Shown one piece after another: positions 1-6,045 of a stretch of 7,616 nt of DNA. Under the pieces are notes generated by a model, which searched no databases, was not told the origin of the DNA, and was given only the letters and a program-made list of their open reading frames with translations. Positions within the stretch are counted from its first letter, which is position 1. Each line of letters starts with the position of its first letter. The DNA comes from Candidatus Zipacnadia bacterium (lineage in GTDB: Bacteria; Armatimonadota; Zipacnadia; Zipacnadales; Zipacnadaceae). Position numbers and translations under genes: made by a program. The stretch lies in the NCBI GenBank assembly GCA_029821215.1, contig JALGTV010000169.1, forward strand, positions 1-7,616, given 5' to 3'.

Positions 1-1
1 C

Positions 2-540
2 GGGCGGGCCTGTTCGCTGTGGCCGATGAGTTTTGGTCTGGCCTGCTGTGCCATTGAGATGATGGCCACCGGTGCCAGCCGCTGGGATCTGGACCGCTTT
101 GGCATCATTTTCCGCGGTACCCCCCGCCAGGCGGATGCGATGATCGTTGCCGGTACCGTGACTCTGAAGATGGCCCCGATTCTGGAGCGACTTTACCATC
201 AGATGCCTGAGCCTCGGTACGTCGTGGCTCTGGGCAACTGTGCAATCAGCGGCGGGCGCTTCTACCAGCATGCTTACAGTGTGGTTAAGGGCGTGGACCG
301 TATTGTACCGGTGGACATATATATCCCGGGTTGCCCCCCGCGGCCTACAGTGTGGTTAAGGGCGTGGACCGTATTGTACCGGTGGACATATATATCCCGG
401 GTTGCCCCCCGCGGCCTGAATCACTGATAGACGGGCTGCGCAAACTCCACGACCTTATCCGGACTGAGTCGGTGGCCGACGGCCCCTACCGTGAGGGGGA
501 GCGTCCTGACTTTCATCTGCGCCCCCGTGAGCTATCATGA
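2..540 (+). pseudogene. nuoB: NADH-quinone oxidoreductase subunit B, 5'-partial and frameshifted by a 71-bp duplication
   Basis: NuoB is the peripheral-arm subunit that carries the terminal 4Fe-4S cluster N2, which hands electrons to quinone. The reading frame is open from the window edge: SLWP then FGLACCAIEMM, so the start codon lies upstream and the ATG at 26 is internal. The expected N2 ligands are visible: the CC pair in LACCAIE, the Cys in GNCAISGG and the Cys in PGCPPRP. At 275 a 71-bp segment is repeated exactly in tandem (275-345 and 346-416). Because 71 is not a multiple of 3, the frame shifts after PPRP and stops at 425-427 after 26 foreign residues. Removing one copy restores a normal C-terminus (ESLIDGLRKLHDLIRTES onward) ending in the TGA at 538-540, which overlaps the nuoC ATG as ATGA. 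All cluster ligands precede the break, but the conserved tail is lost. The family call is secure. Whether the break is real or a sequence error cannot be decided here. Confidence 0.93.
275..416 (+). repeat. exact 71-bp tandem duplication inside nuoB
   Basis: Positions 275-345 and 346-416 are identical base for base, starting TACAGTGTGG and ending CCGCGGCC. Flanking identity beyond the unit is a single T (346 and 417). The segment encodes YSVVKGVDRIVPVDIYIPGC plus PPRP, i.e. the part of NuoB that carries the last N2 cluster Cys. The duplication puts nuoB out of frame; loss of one unit would repair it exactly. Confidence 0.98.
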
Positions 541-1133
541 CCGACAATCAGCCCGCTAACAATAATCAACATTTGCTGAAGGAGCCGCTGCCGCCGGAGC
601 TACAGCAGGTCCTGGAAGGTCTTATGACCGCCGGTAGCGCCGGGCCGGAGGGTGTGGAGATAGTTACCAGTCCTGAACATATTATTCAGGTGCTGACAGC
701 TCTTAAAGAAAAAGCCGTCACGCCCTACAATATGCTCACCGACATCTGCGGGGTAGACCTGGGGGATGACCTGCAAGTTGTGTACCGACTATACCAACGT
801 TATTCAGCGGCGGCAGCGGTGATTAAAGTAACAGTGCCGCGGGCAACACCCCGGCTGCCCACGGCCACGGGATTATGGAAGATAGCCGCGTGGCCGGAAC
901 GCGAAATCGCCGAGATGTTCGGCATCACGTTTGAGGATCACCCTGACCCGCGCCATCTGCTGCTGCCCGACGATTTTGAGGGTTACCCGTTACGCAAGGA
1001 TTACCAGTACCCTGAAGACCATCCCTATCTGAAGCCCGACCCGACGCGCGAGGAACTGGGGGCCGATGAGTCCGAAGAGGCTGAAGGCACTGATGAGTTC
1101 ACTCAGGCAGATGATACGGGCCAACCAGACTAA
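537..1133 (+). CDS. nuoC: NADH-quinone oxidoreductase subunit C (30 kDa subunit)
   Basis: NuoC is a peripheral-arm subunit that packs against NuoD and helps connect the hydrophilic arm to the membrane arm. The 198-residue product has the family body: YNMLTDICGVDL at about 64-75, VYRLYQRYS at 82-90, then the signature WPEREIAEMFGITFEDHPD (119-137) followed by RHLLLPDDFEGYPLRKDY (139-156). The ATG overlaps the nuoB stop (ATGA), so translational coupling is expected. The last roughly 35 residues form an acidic, low-complexity tail (ESEEAEGTDEF and similar). The TAA stop is part of the first 31-bp repeat unit that begins here: the end AGACTAATCGCG reads like a repeat boundary, so the present C-terminus may have been set by the repeat insertion. 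The frame is otherwise intact. The next nuo gene, nuoD, is displaced by about 1.1 kb of repeats and a transposase relic. Confidence 0.97.
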   Translation: MTDNQPANNNQHLLKEPLPPELQQVLEGLMTAGSAGPEGVEIVTSPEHIIQVLTALKEKAVTPYNMLTDICGVDLGDDLQVVYRLYQRYSAAAAVIKVTVPRATPRLPTATGLWKIAAWPEREIAEMFGITFEDHPDPRHLLLPDDFEGYPLRKDYQYPEDHPYLKPDPTREELGADESEEAEGTDEFTQADDTGQPD

Positions 1134-1317
1134 TCGCGTAGCGCGGGTTATGGACTAAGACCAATCGCGCAGGGCGGGTTGGAGAATAAGACCAATCGCG
1201 TAGCGCAGGGTATGGAGTAAGACCAATCGCGTAGCGTAGGTTGGGGAATAAGACTAATCGCGTAGCGCAGGTTATGAAGTAAGACCAATCGCGTAGCGCA
1301 GGGTATGGAGTAAGACC
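1132..1317 (+). repeat. 31-bp tandem repeat array 1 (six units), REP-derived
   Basis: Units start at 1132, 1163, 1194, 1225, 1256 and 1287, exactly 31 bp apart. A seventh start at 1318 opens a full REP hairpin instead. Each unit has a head beginning AATCGCGTAG and ending in an AGGTT-like block. A 13-bp tail of type ATGGAGTAAGAC(C/T) or GGGGAATAAGAC(C/T) follows. The head is the left half of the REP palindrome found at 1318, so each unit is a REP that has lost its right arm. There are no unique spacers, so this is not CRISPR. The 31-bp period rotates the frame at each unit, and the TAA/TAG triplets in it stop translation in all three forward frames within a few units. Confidence 0.95.
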
Positions 1318-1347
1318 AATCGCGTAGCGCAGGTTCTCAACCTGCGC
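1318..1347 (+). repeat. REP element with perfect hairpin, upstream of the RAYT relic
   Basis: The conserved head AATCGCGTA is followed by a perfect 9-bp stem: GCGCAGGTT (1327-1335), loop CTC, AACCTGCGC (1339-1347). It closes array 1 and lies 12 bp before the transposase ATG. An identical element closes array 2 at 2135-2164, and a near-identical one lies at 4526-4555. No T-run follows, so it is not an intrinsic terminator. REP hairpins next to a RAYT gene are the known substrates of that enzyme class. Confidence 0.9.
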
Positions 1348-1359
1348 CTGAGGGCATCA

Positions 1360-1855
1360 ATGGAATTTCGTGGCCGAAAAGTTGAGACTGGCATTCACTT
1401 CGTTACTTTTACAACAGTAGGTAGAAAAGACATTTTTGTGAACCAGAGAGCATGTGAGTTATTACTACACCATTTGAAAGAGGGAGAGCGGTTGGGCCAT
1501 TATGCGCTTTTGGCTTGGGTGTGATTTGAGTTCTGCAATAAAGGGCATTAAGGGCAGTTTCGCCCGGAAATGGAATGCCGAACAATGTTCTCGCGGTGCA
1601 GTGTGGCAGGAATCGTTCTATGAACACGAAGTGCGGAATGAAGCGGACTTATTGGAAAAGGTTCGGTATATTCATGGAAATCCGGTAATGGCATCAATAG
1701 TACAAGTTCCCCGCGAGTATCGGTGGGTGAGTGTCAATGAGTTTCCCAACAAGTTTAGAAAGTTGTTTGGTACAGATATGAGCGGGGTTAGAGAACCCCG
1801 CCTACGCGACGAGAGGATCGGGTTACCCGAAGATGTGGCAGACGACAACGCATAG
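1360..1855 (+). pseudogene. REP-associated tyrosine transposase (RAYT, IS200-like Y1 family), internally deleted
   Basis: Two fragments in different frames make one RAYT. The N-terminal part starts at ATG 1360 (MEFRGRKVETGIHFVTFTTV) and ends LLAWV at the TGA 1522-1524. The C-terminal part resumes near 1523 in another frame with DLSSAIKGIKGSFARKWN, then VWQESFYEHEVRNEADLLEKVRYI and HGNPV, ending at the TAG 1853-1855. In family members LLAWV is followed by the metal-binding HUH motif (of the type MPNHVH). That segment is missing here, with about 20 residues and the frame, so the protein cannot be a working single-strand DNA nuclease. The tyrosine in KVRYIHGNPV, the expected catalytic region, remains. 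REP hairpins flank it in opposite orientations (1318-1347 and 1782-1810), the usual layout of a RAYT unit. The coding strand agrees with the operon. The family call rests on the paired motifs and the REP context. Confidence 0.85.
1782..1810 (-). repeat. inverted REP element inside the 3' end of the RAYT relic
   Basis: An 8-bp stem, GCGGGGTT (1782-1789) with AACCCCGC (1794-1801) and loop AGAG, is followed by CTACGCGA, the reverse complement of the REP head TCGCGTAG. The stem sequence differs from that of the direct REPs, but the head and the architecture are the same. It forms the opposite-orientation partner of the REP at 1318-1347. Confidence 0.85.
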
Positions 1856-1856
1856 T

Positions 1857-2134
1857 AGTCGCGCAGCGTAGGTTATGGAGTAAGACTAATCGCGTAGCGC
1901 AGGTTATGGAGTAAGACCAATCGCGTAGCGTAGTTATGGAGTAAGACTAATCGCGTAGCGTAGGTTGGGGAATAAGACTAATCGCGTAGCGCAGGTTATG
2001 GAGTAAGACCAATCGCGTAGCGTAGGTTATGGAGTAAGACCAATCGCGTAGCGTAGGTTATGGAGTAAGACTAATCGCGTAGCGTAGGTTGGGGAATAAG
2101 ACTAATCGCGTAGCGCAGGTTGGGGAATAAGACT
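1857..2134 (+). repeat. 31-bp tandem repeat array 2 (nine units), REP-derived
   Basis: Units start at 1857, 1888, 1919, 1949, 1980, 2011, 2042, 2073 and 2104. All are 31 bp except the one at 1919, which is 30 bp because AGGTT became AGTT. The array uses the same head and the same two tail types as array 1. The tail series suggests block duplication: the pair at 1919-1979 (ATGG tail, then GGGG tail) recurs at 2042/2073-2134 with matching details. The first unit begins right after the RAYT relic's stop codon (AGTCGCGCAG is a diverged head). The array ends in a full REP at 2135. Confidence 0.95.
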
Positions 2135-2164
2135 AATCGCGTAGCGCAGGTTCTCAACCTGCGC
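2135..2164 (+). repeat. REP element with perfect hairpin closing array 2
   Basis: Same sequence as the REP at 1318-1347: head AATCGCGTA, then stem GCGCAGGTT (2144-2152), loop CTC, AACCTGCGC (2156-2164). About 46 bp of non-repeat sequence separates it from the nuoD ATG. In the nuo transcript this hairpin would sit just upstream of nuoD and could affect mRNA processing or stability; that is inference. Confidence 0.9.
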
Positions 2165-2210
2165 CCTGTCAATAAGAGGATACGATAGGACTCAGGACTA
2201 TAACGGAATC

Positions 2211-3323
2211 ATGACCACTGAAACCCGAACGCGAACCGAAGAACTGACCATCAATATGGGCCCCCAGCACCCATCCACGCACGGGGTGCTGCGGCTGGTG
2301 CTTACCGTGGACGGGGAGCGAGTGGTGGAGGTTGTGCCTCATATCGGCTATCTGCACAGTTCTATGGAGAAGATTGCCGAACACCTGACGTACCAGCAAT
2401 ACCTGCCCTATGCTGACCGCTATGACTACCTGAATGCGATGGGCAACGAGCTGGCCTATGTGATGGCGGTGGAGAAGCTGTTGGGCATCCAGCCTACACC
2501 TCGCTGCCAGTACATTCGGGTAATGATGGCCGAGATGAACAGAATTGCCTCCCACTTGGTCTATTTTGGGACCCTGGGCAACGATGTGGGTGCGATCTCG
2601 GTTTTCCTGTATTGCTTCCGCGAGCGCGAAGCGCTGCTTGACCTGTTTGAGGCAGTAAGTGGCCAGCGGATGTTATACCATTATTTCCGCATCGGGGGCC
2701 TGCGCAACGATTTGCCCGATGATTTTTGCGATGGCCTGGCCCAGTTTCTGGATTATTTCCCTTCCCGCATTGATGAATATGATCGCCTGCTCACTAAGAA
2801 CCGCATCTTCCGCAGTCGCATGGAAGGCGTGGGGTACCTAAGCCCCGAGGATGCGCTGAGTTTCGGGGTCACGGGGCCGTGCGTGCGTGGCTCAGGTGTT
2901 GATTATGACATCCGCCGAGCCGATGCCTATTATATATATCCCCAGCTTGAGTTTGATGTCCCCGTCTTTGCGGAGGGCGACGCTATGGCTCGCCACTTGG
3001 TCCGCCAGGAAGAGATGCGGCAGAGCGTGCGTATCTTACAGCAGTGCGTGGAGAAGCTGCCGAGGGGCGAAGTCAATGTTAAAGTACCGCGGCGCATCAA
3101 GCCTGACCCCGGTGAGACTTATGCCCGGGTAGAGTCGCCCCGGGGTGAGCTGGGCTGCTACCTTATCAGCGACGGCACCGAGAAGCCCTACCGGTTGCAC
3201 TGGCGGGCCCCGTCTTTTCACAACATGCAGGCCTACCCGGTGATGTGTAAGGACGCCTGGATTGCCGACATGGTGGCGATTCTGGGCAGTATTGATATTG
3301 TGCTGGCCGATATTGACAGGTAG
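2211..3323 (+). CDS. nuoD: NADH-quinone oxidoreductase subunit D (49 kDa subunit)
   Basis: NuoD forms much of the quinone-reduction pocket next to cluster N2 of NuoB and is homologous to the large subunit of NiFe hydrogenases. The 370-residue product is full length. It begins with the family hallmark MGPQHPSTHGVLRL (16-29), whose histidine lies in the quinone site, then VPHIGYLHSSMEKIAEHL (42-59) and YADRYDYLNAMGNELAY (67-83). The C-terminus has the conserved APSFHNM and the closing ILGSIDIVLADIDR. The ATG at 2211 starts five to fifteen residues before the first conserved block, as is usual. Only a weak GGA precedes it, so there is no clear Shine-Dalgarno site. The second codon is ACC, as in nuoC, nuoI and nuoJ, which start in ATGA overlaps or appear to have done so. 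No lesion is seen. nuoH follows after 18 bp. Confidence 0.98.
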   Translation: MTTETRTRTEELTINMGPQHPSTHGVLRLVLTVDGERVVEVVPHIGYLHSSMEKIAEHLTYQQYLPYADRYDYLNAMGNELAYVMAVEKLLGIQPTPRCQYIRVMMAEMNRIASHLVYFGTLGNDVGAISVFLYCFREREALLDLFEAVSGQRMLYHYFRIGGLRNDLPDDFCDGLAQFLDYFPSRIDEYDRLLTKNRIFRSRMEGVGYLSPEDALSFGVTGPCVRGSGVDYDIRRADAYYIYPQLEFDVPVFAEGDAMARHLVRQEEMRQSVRILQQCVEKLPRGEVNVKVPRRIKPDPGETYARVESPRGELGCYLISDGTEKPYRLHWRAPSFHNMQAYPVMCKDAWIADMVAILGSIDIVLADIDR

Positions 3324-3341
3324 AGACCACTGTACAGGACT

Positions 3342-4421
3342 ATGTCAGTATTATCTGCAATTACAACCTGGCTGCGAGATGCTCTGGAGGGAATCTGCCA
3401 GCGTTATGGCATTCCCCTCCTGGCTGTGGATATATTGGCCTGGCTGACTGCCGCTGTCTCAGTAATTGCCCTCGTACTTCTGATTGTGCTGTTCTTTGTC
3501 TACCTGGAGCGCAAAGTTAGCGGCTATGTCCAGACTCGCCTCGGGCCGATGAGGGTAGGACCAATCGGCCTTTTCCAGACGCCGATGGATGCTCTGAAAC
3601 TGTTGCTGAAGGAGGACATTGTCCCGCGCGGCGCTGATAAGATTCTCCATACGCTGGGACCGGTACTATTCTTCGTCGCCGCCATGCTAGGTTATGTGGT
3701 AATACCGTGGGATGCCAAGGCCACTATCGCCCGGCACGTGGACCTTAATATCGGTATCCTGTATGTGACCGCCGTCGCCTCGGTAGGCATCATCGGGCTG
3801 ATTATGGCCGGCTGGGGCTCCAACAATAAGTGGTCACTGCTGGGCGCGATGCGCAGCGCCGCCCAGATGATTAGTTACGAGGTGCCTATGCTGCTGGCTA
3901 TTATCTGTGTGGTGATGCAGGCCCAGTCTTTGTCACTGGGCCAGATTGTCAACAGTCAGCAGGGCACCTGGCTGCTGGGCTGGTATTGCTGGCGGCCGTG
4001 GCTGTGGCTGCCGCTGATACTTTTCTTTATCGCCGCCACCGCGGAAGTCAATCGCGTCCCGTTCGACATCCCCGAGGCGGAGAGCGAACTGGTGGCTGGC
4101 TACCATACCGAGTATTCGGGAATGAAATTCGGCCTGTTTTTCCTGACCGAATTTGCTAATGTCTTCATTGTGGGCTTGGTCGGCGCAACGCTGTTCTTTG
4201 GTGGGTGGCTTTCGCCCTTCGGTAATCCCGACCCGCTGCATATTCCCGGCTTCTTCTGGCTGATGGCCAAAGCCTTGGCGATTGTGATATTTCTGATGTG
4301 GGTGCGCTGGACTCTGCCGCGCCTGCGGGTAGATCAGCTTATGGCTCTGGCCTGGAAGCTGCTGATACCCGCTGGCTTCCTGGCGATCTTTATTGTGGCG
4401 GTAGTGTTACTGTACGTATGA
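3342..4421 (+). CDS. nuoH: NADH-quinone oxidoreductase subunit H
   Basis: NuoH is the membrane subunit that joins the hydrophilic arm and forms part of the quinone chamber and the first proton path. The 359-residue protein is strongly hydrophobic with about eight membrane spans. It shows the two best-known family motifs: YLERKVSGYVQTRLGPMRVG (54-73) and AEVNRVPFDIPEAESELVAG (234-253), the latter continuing YHTEYSGMKF. GWGSNNKWSLLGAMRSAAQM (157-176) and ISYEVPM are also typical. Length and order are normal, and no frameshift is seen. A short AGGA before the ATG may serve as ribosome binding site. The TGA stop runs straight into a G-rich octamer array, and the bases ATGAC spanning it recur at the nuoI start, suggesting a former ATGA overlap that was split by an insertion. 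Confidence 0.98.
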   Translation: MSVLSAITTWLRDALEGICQRYGIPLLAVDILAWLTAAVSVIALVLLIVLFFVYLERKVSGYVQTRLGPMRVGPIGLFQTPMDALKLLLKEDIVPRGADKILHTLGPVLFFVAAMLGYVVIPWDAKATIARHVDLNIGILYVTAVASVGIIGLIMAGWGSNNKWSLLGAMRSAAQMISYEVPMLLAIICVVMQAQSLSLGQIVNSQQGTWLLGWYCWRPWLWLPLILFFIAATAEVNRVPFDIPEAESELVAGYHTEYSGMKFGLFFLTEFANVFIVGLVGATLFFGGWLSPFGNPDPLHIPGFFWLMAKALAIVIFLMWVRWTLPRLRVDQLMALAWKLLIPAGFLAIFIVAVVLLYV

Positions 4422-4423
4422 CA

Positions 4424-4475
4424 GGGAATCAGGGAATCAGGGGTTCAGGGATTCGGGGGGTCAGGGAAACAGGGA
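4424..4475 (+). repeat. G-rich octamer array, G-quadruplex-type motif
   Basis: Runs of three or more G start at 4424, 4432, 4440, 4448, 4455, 4464 and 4472, mostly 8 bp apart, with linkers such as AATCA and TTCA. Four or more G-runs with short linkers match the general G-quadruplex pattern on the + strand, which is also the mRNA strand. The array begins two bases after the nuoH stop codon. It resembles, with a period of 8 instead of 7, the arrays at 6873-6904 and (inverted) 7368-7413. Confidence 0.8.
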
Positions 4476-4525
4476 ACAGGAGAAACCGTGACCCGTTTGC
4501 CGTTGCCGAGTGCCAAGCACCAAAT

Positions 4526-4633
4526 AATCGCGTAGCGCAGGTTCTTAACCTGCGCGGACTGGTGCGACGAGGTTGCCCTTCGGCTTTGCTAGGGGCGGTG
4601 AGTCTGCCGAACCGGAGAACCTCGCCTACGCGA
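4526..4633. repeat. inverted REP pair (BIME-like unit) between nuoH and nuoI
   Basis: The left REP is head AATCGCGTA plus stem GCGCAGGTT (4535-4543), loop CTT, AACCTGCGC (4547-4555). The right end carries the reverse-complement head, AACCTCGCCTACGCGA (4618-4633). CGAGGTT (4568-4574) pairs with AACCTCG (4618-4624), and TTCGG (4579-4583) with CCGAA (4607-4611), giving a longer imperfect hairpin. Two REPs in opposite orientation about 108 bp apart are the typical non-autonomous unit mobilised by RAYT enzymes. The relic at 1360-1855 is a related enzyme, but a working copy would have to be elsewhere. Confidence 0.8.
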
Positions 4634-4672
4634 TAGAACTGTAGTCGAGCCGGCTACTATGGCTGAATACTA

Positions 4673-5164
4673 ATGACCAGAGGCAGGCAGAGACTAGAAC
4701 CAACGTTCGCCAATTTGCTGCTTATCGTGCTGGAGGGTGCGTGGAGCATTGTAGTGGGTTTATCCGTGACCTTCATCAATTTCTGGCGCAAGAAGGTCAC
4801 CGACCGCTACCCGCACCGCGATCCCAATCGCAACTGGCAGCCCCGGCCTGGCTATCGGGGCGACTTCGCCTTGATTACCGATAAGGAAACCGGCAAGCTG
4901 CGTTGCATCGCCTGCCAGCAGTGCCAGAAGATCTGCCCGGATCAGTGCATCCTGGTAGTACCCGAGGGCAAAGGCAAAGAGCGCCATCCCACCGAATTCT
5001 ATATTGATGCGGGTTTGTGTATGTACTGCTGGCTGTGCGTGGAGGTCTGCCCGGCTGATGCCATCACTATGACACCCGACTACGAAACCGCCACCGACAA
5101 CCCGCGTAAGCTAATACGCGATTTAGACTATCTTCGCGGAGGAGTAGTCAAAGCGAGCGGGTAG
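4673..5164 (+). CDS. nuoI: NADH-quinone oxidoreductase subunit I (2x4Fe-4S ferredoxin-type)
   Basis: NuoI carries clusters N6a and N6b, which pass electrons toward N2 in NuoB. The 163-residue protein has the two expected CxxCxxCxxxCP motifs: C78, C81, C84, C88 (CIACQQCQKICP) and C116, C119, C122, C126 (CMYCWLCVEVCP). An N-terminal amphipathic or hydrophobic stretch, NLLLIVLEGAWSIVVGLSVT (14-33), probably lies along the membrane as in other NuoI proteins. In the second motif the position that is usually Gly after the second Cys is Trp (CWLC), a small oddity; all eight Cys ligands are present. The ATG at 4673 is supported by the normal distance to the first conserved region. There is no clear ribosome binding site, and the gene is separated from nuoH by a repeat insertion. 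It ends at TAG 5162-5164, 24 bp before the next gene. Confidence 0.97.
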   Translation: MTRGRQRLEPTFANLLLIVLEGAWSIVVGLSVTFINFWRKKVTDRYPHRDPNRNWQPRPGYRGDFALITDKETGKLRCIACQQCQKICPDQCILVVPEGKGKERHPTEFYIDAGLCMYCWLCVEVCPADAITMTPDYETATDNPRKLIRDLDYLRGGVVKASG

Positions 5165-5188
5165 CAGCCCGCCAGAGGTGCCTTTATT

Positions 5189-5941
5189 ATGTCACGTGTA
5201 GATATTTGCCAAACAATCCAACGCATCGGGGCATTCGCAGATCAGTTCGCCGAAGTTGGCAGCCCAGTGCCGGCGGAAGGAGCCGAGCCAGCTCGCTGTG
5301 ACTGGTGGCCGGCTTTAAAATTCTGGCTCGGTTGTTCCTTTATGCGTCGCCGTACGTATAAAGCGTCCCTACGTTCTATGGGACAAGCCGTTCAAGCGCT
5401 CGCCGACGTGCTAGGCGACGGCAGTCGTGCACAAGCCCAGGATGTGCAACAAGCAGTGGAATCTGGTTGGCTGGACTGGCGAAAGAATTCCGATGCCGCT
5501 GAACCCATTCTCGCCGGACTGGTGGAACAAGGCGTGAACAATAGCCGAGATCGCCAAATGGTCGCCGACAGTCTCGTCTTCGTGTCCAACCTCCCAGACT
5601 TGAATATCGTGGCTTGGGCGATCCACGAAATAGAACACCACAGACTTGCTGATGCTCATAAAGAACTTCTTGATCAGATACGGTGGGTCGGGCGAAAAAT
5701 AGCGAGTTTATTCTTGTGAGAAGTGGTGGATGTTTACGGTCTGGGTGCTCATTGTGAAGAAACAGACTATGTGTATCTATTTCCGGTCGACACTTGGGTA
5801 GAGCGTATATGTGTCAAACTCGTGATAAAAGCGTGCTTAGAGTGCCAGGTATCCCCTTTGAGTTTCAATCAAGGTGCATGGGTACTGGGGTTTAAGCAAG
5901 GCGAAGCAGGGATTAACCGCCTTTTGCAGGACGAAGAATGA
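5189..5941 (+). pseudogene. probable HhH-GPD (OGG-like) DNA glycosylase interrupted by an in-frame TGA
   Basis: One frame runs from ATG 5189 to TGA 5939-5941, broken only by TGA at 5717-5719 (codon 177). The part before the stop ends IRWVGRKIASLFL, which looks like the helix-hairpin-helix of base-excision glycosylases with the Lys (K170) where bifunctional OGG-type enzymes keep their Schiff-base lysine. The part after it has EVVDVYGL, then FPVDTWVERI, matching the catalytic-Asp region (D201 counted through the stop), and NQGAWVLG. Splitting these motifs would abolish activity. An Arg codon CGA changed to TGA would explain the stop (inference), since family members often read FLRD at this point. 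AGAGGTG eight bases upstream is a plausible ribosome site. The end overlaps the nuoJ start as ATGA, so the gene was once fitted into the operon. Repair of oxidised guanine would be the expected role. The family call comes from motifs only; the N-terminal 150 residues I do not recognise. Confidence 0.55.
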
Positions 5942-6045
5942 CCGCGGAAATATGGTTCAATGATTTTGCGTTTTATTTGGTAGCGGCGATTATCCTGCTC
6001 TCGGCGCTGGGGGTAATTCTTGCCCGCCGAGTGATGCACGCGGCC

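Larger units (their letters stand above)
4422..4672 (+). other. nuoH-nuoI junction, 251 bp without a credible gene
   Basis: This gap holds a G-rich octamer array (4424-4475), a short stretch with CGTTTGCCGTTGCC (4495-4508) that resembles the inner flanks of the later four-helix-bundle cassette, and an inverted REP pair (4526-4633). The last 39 bp before nuoI show no recognisable element and no clear Shine-Dalgarno site. ATGAC occurs at both edges (4418-4422 and 4673-4677). An open frame crosses the region as an overlap of the nuoH end and the repeats, but it has no protein-like character. Confidence 0.8.

Noticed and set aside
331..540. Separate gene starting at TTG 331
   Set aside because: It is the second copy of the 71-bp repeat plus the true NuoB C-terminus, not an independent gene; the TTG has no ribosome binding site.
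1327..1347. Rho-independent terminator at the REP hairpins (also 2144-2164 and 4535-4555)
   Set aside because: The stems are strong but no U-tract follows any of them, and nuo genes continue downstream on the same strand.
1132..2164. CRISPR array
   Set aside because: The 31-bp units are contiguous with no unique spacers, carry REP-type palindrome halves, and flank a RAYT relic.
2165..2210. Internal promoter before nuoD
   Set aside because: No pair of boxes with proper spacing stands out in the 46 bp between the last REP and the nuoD ATG.
4298..4636. Coding region across the nuoH end and the following repeats
   Set aside because: It overlaps nuoH in another frame and then translates G-rich and REP sequence; no family resemblance.
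5717..5719. Selenocysteine or reassigned TGA codon in the glycosylase-like gene
   Set aside because: No convincing SECIS-like hairpin follows, no Cys is expected at this place in the family, and TGA is clearly used as a normal stop in nuoH and at the restored ends of nuoB and nuoK.
5723..5941. Independent 72-codon gene before nuoJ
   Set aside because: It is in the same frame as the preceding open frame, separated only by one TGA, and carries the expected second half of the same motif set.
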